A stretch of DNA of 64,000 bases from Mucilaginibacter sp. KACC 22063 (GCF_028736115.1 NZ_CP117877.1:3906001-3970000); one strand, 5' to 3'. Positions 25,407 through 34,887 are shown, numbered from the stretch's first letter. The notes: generated by a model not told the origin, from the letters alone. Made by a program: numbers and translations.

Positions 25407-26706
25407 TACTAAAGAAGCAATTACTATTTTCTGGTTTCGCCGCGACCTGCGTTTACATGATAATGCAGGCCTTTACCGTGCACTAAAAAGCGGCAACCCT
25501 GTGCTTTGCCTGTTTATTTTTGATAAGAATATCCTTGATGACCTGGAAAATAAAGAAGATGCCAGGGTTACTTTTATTTACGATAAGGTTTCAGAACTGG
25601 ATCAGCAATTGAAACAACATGGTAGCAGTTTGCTTGTTAAATATGATGATCCGATAGATGCCTGGAAAGAGATACTTAATGAATACAATGTTAAAGCCGT
25701 TTATACCAATAAGGATTATGAACCTTATGCCAAACAACGTGATGGTCAAATAGGTGAGCTGCTTAACAAAACCGATATTGATTTTAAGCTTTATAAAGAC
25801 CAGGTAATATTTGATGGTGAGGAAGTTGTTAAGGACGATAAAAAACCTTATACAGTTTTTACGCCCTACAAAAACCGCTGGCTTAAATCGCTTAAGCCAT
25901 TTTATCTAAAACCTTACCCTACTGAAAAATACTTTAATGCTTTTTATAAAACAGTGTCTCTTAAACAAGTAACGCTTGAGCAAATGCACTTTAAACGGAG
26001 CAAGATGGAATTTCCATCTACCGAATATAAAGATGTAATTGCTGATTACGCTAAAACACGTGACTATCCGGCAAAACCCGGCACATCGCACATTGGTATG
26101 CACTTGCGCTTTGGTACAGTAAGTATCAGAGAGTTGGTAACAGAAGCCCAAAAACATGAGCAGACATGGCTAAGTGAACTGGTATGGCGCGAGTTTTATA
26201 TGATGGCCTTAGATTTCTTCCCTAAAACCCTGCATGATGCTTATCGCCCGGCTTATGACCAGATAAAATGGCGTAACAACGAACAGGAATTTAAATTGTG
26301 GTGTGAAGGTAAAACAGGCTACCCACTGGTTGACGCCGGAATGCGCGAGCTCAATGCAACAGGGTTTATGCACAACCGCGTGCGCATGGTAACCGCAAGT
26401 TTCCTGATTAAGCATTTGCTTATTGATTGGCGCTGGGGCGAACAATATTTCGCACGCATACTGCTTGATTACGAAGCATCAAGCAATGTGGGTAACTGGC
26501 AGTGGGTAGCCGGTTCTGGAACCGATACCATGCCTTATTTCAGGATTTTCAATCCGGATGCACAGATTAAACGGTTTGATGCCAAAATGGAATACATCAA
26601 AAAATGGGTTCCGGATTATGGTACAGACCAATATCCAAAACCCATGATTGATAATGCCGAAGCTCGCGCCCGCTGCCTTAAAGTTTACAAGCAGGCAGTT
26701 GCTTAG
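25399..26706 (+). CDS. phrB: Deoxyribodipyrimidine photolyase (class I CPD photolyase)
   Basis: This 435-aa flavoprotein uses blue light to split cyclobutane pyrimidine dimers. ATG 25399 (MSNTKEAITIFWFRRDLRLHDN) fits the family start. The antenna domain spans about 8-130 and the FAD domain about 200-430 with LSELVWREFYMM, the DNA/FAD signature TGYPLVDAGMREL, TGFMHNRVRMVTASFL and GNWQWVAGSGTDTMPYFRIF (Trp of the electron-transfer chain). It is the last gene of the seven-gene operon. Its 3' end overlaps the convergent FKBP gene by 4 bp. Confidence 0.94.
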   Translation: MSNTKEAITIFWFRRDLRLHDNAGLYRALKSGNPVLCLFIFDKNILDDLENKEDARVTFIYDKVSELDQQLKQHGSSLLVKYDDPIDAWKEILNEYNVKAVYTNKDYEPYAKQRDGQIGELLNKTDIDFKLYKDQVIFDGEEVVKDDKKPYTVFTPYKNRWLKSLKPFYLKPYPTEKYFNAFYKTVSLKQVTLEQMHFKRSKMEFPSTEYKDVIADYAKTRDYPAKPGTSHIGMHLRFGTVSIRELVTEAQKHEQTWLSELVWREFYMMALDFFPKTLHDAYRPAYDQIKWRNNEQEFKLWCEGKTGYPLVDAGMRELNATGFMHNRVRMVTASFLIKHLLIDWRWGEQYFARILLDYEASSNVGNWQWVAGSGTDTMPYFRIFNPDAQIKRFDAKMEYIKKWVPDYGTDQYPKPMIDNAEARARCLKVYKQAVA

Positions 26707-27662
26707 TTAGTGGTATTATTTACAGATACGATATTAAAATCATAGTAAAGGCAGCTGTTAGGGCCCGGAGTTACTCCGTCATTAAAACCATAATAGCTTG
26801 CCGGTTCTTTTGTGTAATCTACCCCGTACGCCAGGCCTGATGGAATGATCAGGGATAATTTAGCACCAGCTGTTACATACTGGAAACCTTCTCTCCAGCC
26901 TTTTAATATTTTGCTGTAATCACGTACCGATGCAATGGTATCTGTAGCTGAGTTAAAATCATCAAACATGGTACCATTAAACAATTTACCTGTAAACTGC
27001 ACGCCAATTACACCACCTGGTTGCAATTTAACTGTACCTGTACCTTGTTTAGTCACCTTGTAGTATAAGCCCGAGCTGGTTTTAGTGTAACCTGACAGGC
27101 CATTAGCTTTCATATACTGCTGTATAGAAACATCATCATAAGCTGCCTGATTATCGGGAGTGATCATGTTGATATAGTAATCAATACTTTCATTACCTGG
27201 CAATCTTGTGCTACCTGTTCCTGATCCGGATGTGCCATACGCCAAATGTGACGGAATTAAAACGTGAGCCTGCGTACCGTAATTTTTCAGCATGTTTACA
27301 ATAGCCAGCTGAATACCCGAAGGCGTCATTTCGCCAACAAAGTTATTGCCACGATAGGTAAAAGTATCTGTCTGGGTAAATTTACCATCAAGCGAACTTT
27401 GGGTATACACGTAAAATATTTTGTCGGTATAGCTAAGTGCTTTGCCAGTACCGGCTCTTAATATTTTGTAGTATATACCAGTGGTGTCCCCCTGGTCGCG
27501 CACATAACCGGTAAGGTTATTCGCTTTAATATAATTTTGTATCTGCTCGTCGTCGTACTGCTTTATGTTAGGTTCAGTCTGATCTTTACGGCACGATAAC
27601 ATTCCCACAGAAATTAATCCTACTGTACACAAAGCCAGAAGCGTAGTAAGCGTTCTTTTCAT
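26703..27662 (-). CDS. Lipoprotein with two FKBP-type PPIase domains
   Basis: This 319-aa protein has a lipoprotein signal (about 1-24, lipobox GMLSC, Cys 24), so it is membrane anchored and periplasmic or surface exposed. The first FKBP-like domain (about 45-165) is divergent. The second (about 185-315) has the classical order GVQFTGKLFNGTMFDD, ILKGWREGFQYVTAG, SLIIPSGLAYG. Peptidyl-prolyl isomerases of this kind assist folding of exported proteins. It lies 3 bp downstream of a related single-domain gene, forming a two-gene operon. Confidence 0.9.
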   Translation of the reverse strand: MKRTLTTLLALCTVGLISVGMLSCRKDQTEPNIKQYDDEQIQNYIKANNLTGYVRDQGDTTGIYYKILRAGTGKALSYTDKIFYVYTQSSLDGKFTQTDTFTYRGNNFVGEMTPSGIQLAIVNMLKNYGTQAHVLIPSHLAYGTSGSGTGSTRLPGNESIDYYINMITPDNQAAYDDVSIQQYMKANGLSGYTKTSSGLYYKVTKQGTGTVKLQPGGVIGVQFTGKLFNGTMFDDFNSATDTIASVRDYSKILKGWREGFQYVTAGAKLSLIIPSGLAYGVDYTKEPASYYGFNDGVTPGPNSCLYYDFNIVSVNNTTN

Positions 27663-27665
27663 TTA

Positions 27666-28199
27666 TCAATTTTTAACATCAAATATTTCAATCTCAAAGT
27701 CGAGCAAAGCATTGGCAGGCAAATTGTAATCGCCTTTACTGTTTTTGCCGTACTGCGGCTGAGGGTAAGGACCATAAGCATACCTCGAAGCCGTTATAAT
27801 TCTTACTTTACCATTTATGCCGGGCTTTGCAGCCGCAATGCCAAACTGCCAAGCCTTAATCACACTACCTAAAACAAATGACGGATGTATGTCCGACGTG
27901 CTGGTAAAGGTATTTTGATCAAGCAGTGTTTTGGCAGTAAAGCCAACTGTAATAGTTGTGGCGCTTGTATAAACTGCCGGAGTTGTCCCCGCATTTTCTA
28001 CCACATACCATACGCCTGTTGTATCCACCGCACGCCCCGCACCTACTTTAATAGCGGGTATGTTGTTAGTTTTTATATAATCTTCTATGGCTTTATCATC
28101 AATAGCAGCCTGTTGTGTACGCTGCGCCTGCACGTCTTCCGACTTTTTGCAACCGGCAAAAACCACAAAGCATGCAATTATAATCAACCACTTATACAT
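27666..28199 (-). CDS. FKBP-type PPIase lipoprotein
   Basis: This 177-aa protein starts at ATG 28199 (MYKWLIIIACFVVFAGCKKSED), giving a clean lipoprotein signal with lipobox FAGC. A single FKBP domain (about 60-177) has FTAKTLLDQNTF, SVIKAWQFGIAAAKPG and RYAYGPYP, with weaker active-site conservation than canonical FKBPs. The start 23 codons further upstream would spoil the signal peptide. It is the first gene of a pair with the two-domain FKBP. Confidence 0.85.
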   Translation of the reverse strand: MYKWLIIIACFVVFAGCKKSEDVQAQRTQQAAIDDKAIEDYIKTNNIPAIKVGAGRAVDTTGVWYVVENAGTTPAVYTSATTITVGFTAKTLLDQNTFTSTSDIHPSFVLGSVIKAWQFGIAAAKPGINGKVRIITASRYAYGPYPQPQYGKNSKGDYNLPANALLDFEIEIFDVKN

Positions 28200-28322
28200 A
28201 CAGCGTTTTACAATCGGCAAAGTTATTCTTTTAAAATTCAAAAACAGAAGGTTAACATTTTTTAACAATTATAATTTAACGGCGCGTAGGCCACTAAATT
28301 ATATTGATTTAAAAAGCCCGGA

Positions 28323-28766
28323 TTATGGCTTATAATTAAGTGTGAGCTTGTTGATTTTTTTTAAAGTATCGGTTAAAAAGTCTTTCTCTTTATCTGATAT
28401 ATGGTCATTAAGGTAATTGTTAAACTGCTTCACTACCTGCCTTGCCATTCTCCGTTTTTCCCTGCCTTCATCGGTAAGGTAAATTTTAACAGAGCGTTTA
28501 TCACCTTTATTCAGTTCGCGATAAATCAGGCCCATCTTTTCCATCTGCATCAGCATGCGCGAAAGGCTGGTAGACTTAGCGCCAATAAGCGAGGCTACCT
28601 GCGAAACCGTAGTCCCTTCGGTTTCATCAATATTAATTAACACATAACCTATGGCTTGCGTAATGCCAAACTCAGAAACAATCTGGTTATAACGGTTAGC
28701 CATTGTTTGCCATACAACCTTTAAAAAATAATCTATCGTTTCGTGGCTCTTTGCTTTATTGTGCAT
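28323..28766 (-). CDS. MarR-family transcriptional regulator
   Basis: This 147-aa winged-helix dimeric regulator starts at ATG 28766; the TTG three codons earlier is less likely. The HTH (TVSQVASLIGAKSTSLSRML, about 55-74), the wing (ELNKGDKRSVKIYLTDEG) and the C-terminal dimer helices are clear. Neighbours are unrelated single genes, so the target is unknown. Confidence 0.9.
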   Translation of the reverse strand: MHNKAKSHETIDYFLKVVWQTMANRYNQIVSEFGITQAIGYVLINIDETEGTTVSQVASLIGAKSTSLSRMLMQMEKMGLIYRELNKGDKRSVKIYLTDEGREKRRMARQVVKQFNNYLNDHISDKEKDFLTDTLKKINKLTLNYKP

Positions 28767-28814
28767 GGTTTTCAAAAGTAACTGATATTATCTGCTTCAC
28801 AACTATATTTCAAC

Positions 28815-30497
28815 TTACCAGCCGATAGCAGTGTCGTCTCCACGTGGGTCAGCGCCCCCCTGCAATCCATCCTTAGTTATAAGTATCGCATCTACACGGC
28901 CATAATTGCCATAAGGCACCATGTGGTAATTTTTAACTTTTAGCAACTCCAGAACCTCTGGTGAGAAAGCCCCTGCTTCGTAATCAACTTCATCAGGTAA
29001 CCACTGGTGGTGGAACCGCTTTGAACTTACAGCCTGCTGCATGGTTTGATCAAATTCGATAACGTTTAATATTGCCTGAAATACCGATGTAATAATGGTT
29101 GAACCGCCAGGTGTACCCACTACCATATAAAGCCTGCCATTTCTTTCAATTATAGTTGGTGTCATTGATGAAAGCATACGTTTACCCGGTTGTATGCTAT
29201 TAGCCTTACCGCCAACCAACCCAAACATATTTGGCACGCCCGGCTTGGCGCTAAAATCGTCCATTTCATTATTCAGAAGAAAACCTGCGCCTTGTACAAA
29301 TATCTTTGATCCAAAGGTGCCGTTAAGTGTAGTAGTAACAGATACGGCATTCCCTTCTTTATCAACTATAGAAAAATGCGTTGTCTGGTCACTTTCGTAA
29401 CCTGCAAATGATCCAGGATTAATGCTGCTGCTCGGTGTTGCCTTATCCCAGCTAAAGTTCTGCATACGGCTGCTGATGTATGATGGATTTAATAAACTAT
29501 CCACAGGTACTTTATAAAAATCAGGGTCGCCCAGGTATTTTGACCGGTCTGCATAAACACGGCGTTCAGCTTCAACCATCAGCTGAACGGTAGAATCCGC
29601 ATTATAGCCCCATCTTTTAATTGGGTACTTTTCTACAGATTGTAGTAATTGGAGTAAGGCGATCCCTCCGCTTGATGGCGGCGGCATGGTGATAATTTTG
29701 AAAGACTTATATTTTCCAATAATTGGTTTGCGCCAAACAGAATGATAGTTTTTTAAATCTTCCTTTGTAATTAAGCCACTACCGGCTTTCATTTCAGCAG
29801 TAATTAAATCAGCTACATTACCATCATAAAAACCTGCTCTTCCTTTATCCCTGATCTTTTCCAGAGTTTTAGCCAAGTCTTCCTGTACCAATACATCGCC
29901 AGCCTTCCAGTGCGTTTCTTTTAAAAGGTAATGCTTACCGGGGTTATGTTTCCGGAATATAGAATCATGACTGTTAAGATCGGCGGCCATGCGTGCTGTG
30001 ATTTTAAAACCTTTACGCGCAAGTAGTATAGCTGGCTGCACCAATTCAGCCCATTTTAATTTGCCATAACGGACATGCGCCTGCACCATACCATCTACCG
30101 AACCCGGCACCCCTGATGCTTTGTGTGTTTCGAGGCTCATATCCGGCACCACATTGCCTGCAGCATCCAGGAACATATCCCTGCTGGCCGTAACGGGCGC
30201 TTTCTCTCTAAAATCTAATGTAGCGGGTTCGCCTTTCGCCGGGCGATAAACCATAAAACCGCCGCCGCCAATGTTGCCTGCCTGTGGGTAAGTAACGGCT
30301 AACGCAAACTGTACAGCAACGGCAGCATCTACCGCATTACCGCCTTTTCTCAGAATATCAACACCAACCTGCGAAGCATCCGGATAGGCACATACAACCA
30401 TGCCGTTATGGTAAGTTTCTAAGCTTTGAGCGTAACAATTGGCACTTACTGCAAAAAGGTAAAAGATAATAACAAATGGCTTCAAGAAGATCCGCAT
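28815..30497 (-). CDS. ggt: Gamma-glutamyltransferase
   Basis: This 560-aa periplasmic Ntn-hydrolase cleaves gamma-glutamyl bonds such as those in glutathione. A signal peptide covers about 1-23. The large subunit region begins GMVVCAYPDASQVGVDIL with the glutamate-binding stretch near DFREKAP. Autocleavage and nucleophile Thr is in DQTTHFSIVDKEG (about 368-369). The oxyanion GGS is in VGTPGGSTIITSVFQ. Length and order are typical. Single gene. Confidence 0.95.
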   Translation of the reverse strand: MRIFLKPFVIIFYLFAVSANCYAQSLETYHNGMVVCAYPDASQVGVDILRKGGNAVDAAVAVQFALAVTYPQAGNIGGGGFMVYRPAKGEPATLDFREKAPVTASRDMFLDAAGNVVPDMSLETHKASGVPGSVDGMVQAHVRYGKLKWAELVQPAILLARKGFKITARMAADLNSHDSIFRKHNPGKHYLLKETHWKAGDVLVQEDLAKTLEKIRDKGRAGFYDGNVADLITAEMKAGSGLITKEDLKNYHSVWRKPIIGKYKSFKIITMPPPSSGGIALLQLLQSVEKYPIKRWGYNADSTVQLMVEAERRVYADRSKYLGDPDFYKVPVDSLLNPSYISSRMQNFSWDKATPSSSINPGSFAGYESDQTTHFSIVDKEGNAVSVTTTLNGTFGSKIFVQGAGFLLNNEMDDFSAKPGVPNMFGLVGGKANSIQPGKRMLSSMTPTIIERNGRLYMVVGTPGGSTIITSVFQAILNVIEFDQTMQQAVSSKRFHHQWLPDEVDYEAGAFSPEVLELLKVKNYHMVPYGNYGRVDAILITKDGLQGGADPRGDDTAIGW

Positions 30498-30623
30498 ATA
30501 AAACAGAGACTGTTAATTGGTTTTAAAGCCGTAATATAATTGATTTGTGAAAAAAACAGGCCGTATTGTGATTGCTATCAAACAAAAACATTAATTTTTC
30601 TATACTACATTAATAAACATTTT

Positions 30624-30631
30624 TATTTTTG
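30624..30631 (+). promoter_or_regulatory. Candidate -7 element TATTTTTG
   Basis: Perfect Bacteroidota TAnnTTTG about 25 bp upstream of the start of the 62-aa membrane gene. No TTG at the expected -33 distance. Confidence 0.4.
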
Positions 30632-30655
30632 TGGCTGGAAATTAAAACAGGTATC

Positions 30656-30844
30656 ATGAACACAACAGAAAACGCAAATTCAGAAAACCATTACATTCTT
30701 TTAACCATTAGCATTTTCATCGGGTTAGTAGGTGTTTATCTGCGCTTTGCCGGCGATGCGCCTGTTTGGTCATGGGCAGCAAATGCAATTATGATGATTG
30801 CAACCGCTATTGCATTACGCACCGTTTTCAAAATATTACAATAA
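30656..30844 (+). CDS. Small two-helix membrane protein, hypothetical
   Basis: This 62-aa protein starts at ATG 30656 (MNTTENANSENHYILL); an earlier GTG/TTG nine codons upstream would fall inside the presumed promoter. Two membrane helices lie at about 14-31 and 38-55. It has no recognised domain and is followed at once by a strong bidirectional terminator. Monocistronic. Confidence 0.65.
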   Translation: MNTTENANSENHYILLTISIFIGLVGVYLRFAGDAPVWSWAANAIMMIATAIALRTVFKILQ

Positions 30845-30860
30845 TCATAATAGATCTTTT

Positions 30861-30901
30861 AAACAGAAAGCCCCTTGCAAATTGCAAGGGGCTTTCTGTT
30901 T
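30861..30901. terminator. Bidirectional terminator
   Basis: Near-perfect palindrome with arms AAACAGAAAGCCCCTTGCAA and its complement, shared by the small membrane gene and the convergent DUF2147 gene. Confidence 0.88.
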
Positions 30902-30910
30902 ATGCTTATT

Positions 30911-31408
30911 TTATCGCTTGGTGAGCAATATATCATTGGCAGTTACCCTATTAAATTTTATGCTTTTTCCAATAAATTTAAAATGCCAGTACCCGGTAAC
31001 TTTTAATGTACCATCTTTTAATATCTGTGCAGACGAGTTCCACTCCCTGCCGTTCTTAGCGTCATAAATAATTCCATCTTCCCAACTATTAGTATCGGCA
31101 TGGTAAGTAAGATCACGCAACACATTCATGCCAATCAATCGTCTGCTGCGCAAACTTTTATCCGGATTTTTATCGTCTACCCGGGTTTCCATTGGTTTCG
31201 ACGGATCATCAGAATCATCGAACCACACCACTGAGGCCTTGAAATTATCGCCGTCTTTATAAACCTGTACTATAAAGTTTTTCTGTTCAGAGATCCACTT
31301 GCCACATATCTGGTCACATCCTTCTCTCCCGCCTGCCCATGTATTTGCCGTTAATACCATAAATGTTATCAGCAAACCCAAACTTTTCAGTGTCAATCTG
31401 TTTCCCAT
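30911..31408 (-). CDS. DUF2147 domain protein, exported
   Basis: This 165-aa protein has a signal peptide (about 1-25, ANTWAG). The DUF2147 beta-rich domain begins CGKWISEQKNFIVQVYKDGD and includes DKNPDKSLRSRRLIGMNVL (about 82-100) and WEDGIIYDAKNGREWNS (about 108-124). Function of the family is unknown; it is a calycin-like exported protein common in Bacteroidota. Confidence 0.88.
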   Translation of the reverse strand: MGNRLTLKSLGLLITFMVLTANTWAGGREGCDQICGKWISEQKNFIVQVYKDGDNFKASVVWFDDSDDPSKPMETRVDDKNPDKSLRSRRLIGMNVLRDLTYHADTNSWEDGIIYDAKNGREWNSSAQILKDGTLKVTGYWHFKFIGKSIKFNRVTANDILLTKR

Positions 31409-31518
31409 AAATTCCTCTTAATTTACATTGATCAAGCAATAGCAATGCCACAAAGTATGACATTGCCATGACCTATTTCAAGATAAGGAACTTACTTGGA
31501 TAAAAGCAAGTGTTGCGA

Positions 31519-32160
31519 CTAAAGAATATTTTTCAGATCAGCAAAGTTTTCAATTGTAGCTACCTGATCCTCATTAACTTTCCCAAATCCATAAGCCGCA
31601 AAAATAAACGGAACACCAGCTTTCTTAGCTGCTTCGTAATCGCCCGCGGTATCACCAACATAAACCGGCGCCTTTAAATGATAATCATTCACTACATCAA
31701 CAATGTTTTGCCATTTAGGCTGGCCTTTGGTACCATAACATTGGTGACCGGCGAAAATACCATCCACACCGTCCATTTTTAAGAACGTTTCAATATATCC
31801 GCTCTGGCAGTTGCTTACAATGTATAATTTATAACGGGTTCCTAACTCACGAAGGGTGCTTATCAGTTCAGGATAAAAATGTCCGCCCTTTTCGTGCAAT
31901 GTTTCCAACTCATGTTTAGCTGCCAGCTTTTTAAACTCGCTGCGTTGTTCTTCAGTAATATAAGGGAACAGCTTTTCAAAAATGGCATCATAGGCAAGAC
32001 CTACTATTGACTCCACATGGGCTGTTGTAATGTCGCCTTTTATATAGTCGACCTTTTTTTTAGCAGTTTGCCAGGCTTCCGCAACGTTAGCTGTCGAGTC
32101 CCAAAGCGTACCATCGAGGTCAAAGATTATACTGTCGAATTTATTTTTCAGATCTTCCAT
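31519..32160 (-). CDS. HAD phosphatase, phosphoglycolate-phosphatase-like
   Basis: This 213-aa HAD IA protein has IFDLDGTLWDSTANV (about 12-26, nucleophile Asp), VSNCQSGYIETF (about 112-123), Lys in GTKGQPKWQNI (about 140-150) and VYVGDTAGDYEAAKKAGVPF (about 160-179). A helical cap lies between motifs I and II. Substrate not determinable. Single gene, divergent from the metallophosphoesterase. Confidence 0.88.
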   Translation of the reverse strand: MEDLKNKFDSIIFDLDGTLWDSTANVAEAWQTAKKKVDYIKGDITTAHVESIVGLAYDAIFEKLFPYITEEQRSEFKKLAAKHELETLHEKGGHFYPELISTLRELGTRYKLYIVSNCQSGYIETFLKMDGVDGIFAGHQCYGTKGQPKWQNIVDVVNDYHLKAPVYVGDTAGDYEAAKKAGVPFIFAAYGFGKVNEDQVATIENFADLKNIL

Positions 32161-32278
32161 AAAGCTGCAAAAGTAAGTTTAATATGATGCAGTTTATGGG
32201 CGCCATTTATTTTTATTACTTACCGGGACCAACAATTTAGGCACTTCAGGTATTTTAAAGCTATAACATTATATAATT

Positions 32279-33544
32279 ATGCACCGCGGCGGTATCATTA
32301 AATTTTTTATCATTATTGCGTTCGTAAGCTTATTACTCGACTGGTATGTTTATTCAGGATTGAAAACGCTTGCGGGTGGCTGGCCGCAAAGGCTACGGCT
32401 GATCATGCTTATCGCCTACCTGGTAATTTCGGTAGGTGTAACTGTCGTATTTTTTGCAGGCATGAGTAGCTTTAGCAGCGCCCGTGGTATGACACCATTC
32501 CACGAGTGGATGCTTAGTATATTCCTTACCTTCCTGGTAACTAAACTTGTTTTTGCCATTGTACTGTCGCTTGGCGACTTGGGCCGATTCGTAGGTGGCA
32601 TTACTACAAACGCCGGAAAAGATAAAAGCCAGGTATCACATCCATATTTCCCCGAACGTAGAAAATTCATCAGCGAGTTAGCAGTGCTGCTGGCGGCATT
32701 TCCTTTTCTTTCCTTTTTCTATGCCATGTTCAGGGGTAAGTATGATTACAAGGTGCATCGCCAAACACTATATTTTGAAGACCTTCCCGAGGCCTTTGAC
32801 GGGTTTACCATAACGCAGCTATCAGACATCCATTCGGGTAGTTTTGATAATATCAAAGCAGTACAGCGCGGCATTGATCTGGCTAATACCCAAAAGTCTG
32901 ACCTGTTTGTTTTTACCGGCGACCTGGTAAATAATGCTGCATGGGAAATTGAACCATATCTTAATACTTTCAATCAGCTTAAAGCACCTTATGGTCAGTT
33001 TTCCATTCTGGGTAACCACGACTATGGAGATTATATTCAATGGGACAGCGAAGCGGAAAAACACGCCAATCTTGAAAAATTAAAGGCACATCACAAAACG
33101 CTGGGTTACCGTTTAATGCTCGACGAAAATACGACACTTGAAAAGAACGGCCAGAAGATAAGCCTGATAGGCGTACAAAACTGGGGACGTGGGTTCATTC
33201 AGATTGGTGATTTAAATAAAGCACTTGACGGAGTGGATCCACAATCATTTAAGATACTCTTATCGCATGACCCTACCCATTGGGAAGAAAAGGTAAGATA
33301 TGATAAGACAAAAATTCACCTGACACTTTCGGGACATACCCACGGTGCACAGTTCGGGGTAGAAACCGCAGGATTGAGATGGAGCCCTGTTCAATATCGT
33401 TACCTTGACTGGGCCGGATTGGCATCGCACAATGACAGATATCTATATGTAAACAGAGGCTTTGGCTTTTTAGCTTTCTCTGGTAGATTGGGTATTTGGC
33501 CAGAAATTACCGTAATAACCCTGAAAAAGAAAAGAACAGCTTAA
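32279..33544 (+). CDS. Membrane-anchored metallophosphoesterase
   Basis: This 421-aa protein has an N-terminal membrane part (about 1-160) with four to five helices, followed by a calcineurin-like phosphoesterase domain (about 175-410). All metal-binding motifs are visible: QLSDIHSG, TGDLVNN, LGNHDYG, LLSHDP and SGHTHGAQFG. This arrangement matches YkoQ/YaeI-type enzymes acting on lipid-linked phosphates, but the substrate is unknown. Its stop overlaps the convergent XRE gene by 4 bp. Confidence 0.9.
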   Translation: MHRGGIIKFFIIIAFVSLLLDWYVYSGLKTLAGGWPQRLRLIMLIAYLVISVGVTVVFFAGMSSFSSARGMTPFHEWMLSIFLTFLVTKLVFAIVLSLGDLGRFVGGITTNAGKDKSQVSHPYFPERRKFISELAVLLAAFPFLSFFYAMFRGKYDYKVHRQTLYFEDLPEAFDGFTITQLSDIHSGSFDNIKAVQRGIDLANTQKSDLFVFTGDLVNNAAWEIEPYLNTFNQLKAPYGQFSILGNHDYGDYIQWDSEAEKHANLEKLKAHHKTLGYRLMLDENTTLEKNGQKISLIGVQNWGRGFIQIGDLNKALDGVDPQSFKILLSHDPTHWEEKVRYDKTKIHLTLSGHTHGAQFGVETAGLRWSPVQYRYLDWAGLASHNDRYLYVNRGFGFLAFSGRLGIWPEITVITLKKKRTA

Positions 33545-33915
33545 CCAGCTTGCTGCTGCTGTTCTTCATCTAAGTTTAAGGAACGACGAAGGTCTTTCAT
33601 CTCCATTTCATAGGCACGCATACGTGCGTGTAAAATATCGACCTCGGTGCGCAGCATTTGTATTTCTGTGATCAGTTTGGCCGATTCAGGCTTGTTGATC
33701 TTTTTTTCACCAGTACCTAATATTAACCATTCGGGCGAGTATTTCAATTGAAAACATAATTTACGGATGAGGTAATAGCTCATCTCCTGTTTACGGTTTA
33801 CAATTTTGCTGATAAAGCCCTGATCAACGCCAATGGCATTAGCTAAAGCAAGCTGACCGCCGTTTTCTTTAACGATAACGTTCATTCGCTTTACTATTGC
33901 ATCATCACTATTCAT
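33541..33915 (-). CDS. XRE-family HTH protein with C-terminal coiled coil
   Basis: This 124-aa protein has an N-terminal HTH_3-type domain (about 5-65: GGQLALANAIGVDQGFISKIVN) and a C-terminal coiled coil (about 80-120) ending in a Gln run encoded by repeated CAG/CAA codons. The HTH layout is like that of phage-type regulators, although the gene lies outside the prophage block. The target is unknown. Confidence 0.82.
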   Translation of the reverse strand: MNSDDAIVKRMNVIVKENGGQLALANAIGVDQGFISKIVNRKQEMSYYLIRKLCFQLKYSPEWLILGTGEKKINKPESAKLITEIQMLRTEVDILHARMRAYEMEMKDLRRSLNLDEEQQQQAG

Positions 33916-34090
33916 ATTTCAAAAAGGTAACAGTTCGGCAATTATATAATATTTTATGGTATTCAAATAATTTTAGTGATTGTAAAATCGGATGTAAATA
34001 GTTGAATGAATGATAAATTGTTCTTTTATGAAAATTATTAAATTAATACAAAATATGTAACTTTATAAAATAATAATATTTAACAAGCCT

Positions 34091-34456
34091 TTGAAAATTT
34101 TAGTCATTGAGGATAATCACGATATTATGCACATCGTGAATTTTATATTACAGGATAAAGGTTATGATGTAGTTTCATGCAAAGATGGTTCTGCAATAAA
34201 TCACTTAGATACAATTAAGCCTGATTTGATTTTGATTGATGAATTACTGCCAACAATGAAAGGCAGCCAGGCATGTAGTATTTTAAAAGCAGACCCGACA
34301 TTTAAACAAATACCTGTCATACTTACTTCTGCCGCTACCAACCTAAAAGAAATAGCTAATGATTGCAGCGCAGACGCATATATTGAAAAACCTTTTGATA
34401 TACAGGCTGTGACAGATCTGGTTGAAAACCTGTTGAACAGAAAAATCAATGATTAA
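34091..34456 (+). CDS. Stand-alone response regulator receiver
   Basis: This 121-aa CheY-like domain has the acidic pair in VIEDNHD (about 6-12), phospho-acceptor Asp in LILIDELLP (about 52), Ser/Thr in ILTSAA and the conserved Lys in YIEKPFD (about 103). There is no output domain, so it acts by protein-protein contact. Translation starts at TTG 34091, as no ATG is in frame upstream. Its 3' end overlaps the convergent membrane gene by 11 bp. A second stand-alone receiver lies just past the other end of the prophage. Confidence 0.85.
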   Translation: MKILVIEDNHDIMHIVNFILQDKGYDVVSCKDGSAINHLDTIKPDLILIDELLPTMKGSQACSILKADPTFKQIPVILTSAATNLKEIANDCSADAYIEKPFDIQAVTDLVENLLNRKIND

Positions 34457-34793
34457 GCTTTTTAATAAGCTCGTCCAGTTTTTTATTATAAACGCTAAGG
34501 CTAAATTCTTTTTTTCGGAAACCCTCTTTCAATTTGCTCAGGTCCTCCCCTATTCCTTTCATCCTGGCTTCTCGCCTGGTATCTTGCAGATCGCCATTTG
34601 TACCAACAACAATCTGTCGCATGGCATGCTGAATCGACCTAACCTTATTTTCTACAGTTTTCTCCAGATAAAGCTCGGGTACATCAACATTGCCTTCCAT
34701 AAACTTATGGGCATTCCTTCTTTTAAAAAATGCAATAAAAATCAGCAACAAGCCTATACCGGCAACAATAGCCCAAGGATAACTATGATTCAT
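34446..34793 (-). CDS. Single-pass membrane protein with helical cytosolic tail, hypothetical
   Basis: This 115-aa protein starts at ATG 34793 (MNHSYPWAIVAGIGLLLIF). One membrane helix (about 5-23) is followed by a basic stop-transfer (FKRRNAHKF) and a charged helical tail. No domain is recognised. It is convergent with the response regulator and directly precedes the prophage repressor. Confidence 0.6.
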   Translation of the reverse strand: MNHSYPWAIVAGIGLLLIFIAFFKRRNAHKFMEGNVDVPELYLEKTVENKVRSIQHAMRQIVVGTNGDLQDTRREARMKGIGEDLSKLKEGFRKKEFSLSVYNKKLDELIKKLNH

Positions 34794-34887
34794 AATTAGG
34801 TTAGTAAAAGGTTTTATTTGGTCAAACAAACATAATTACGAGATTAACCAATCCGAAGTTTTTTAATTACTAATTACTAACATTCGC

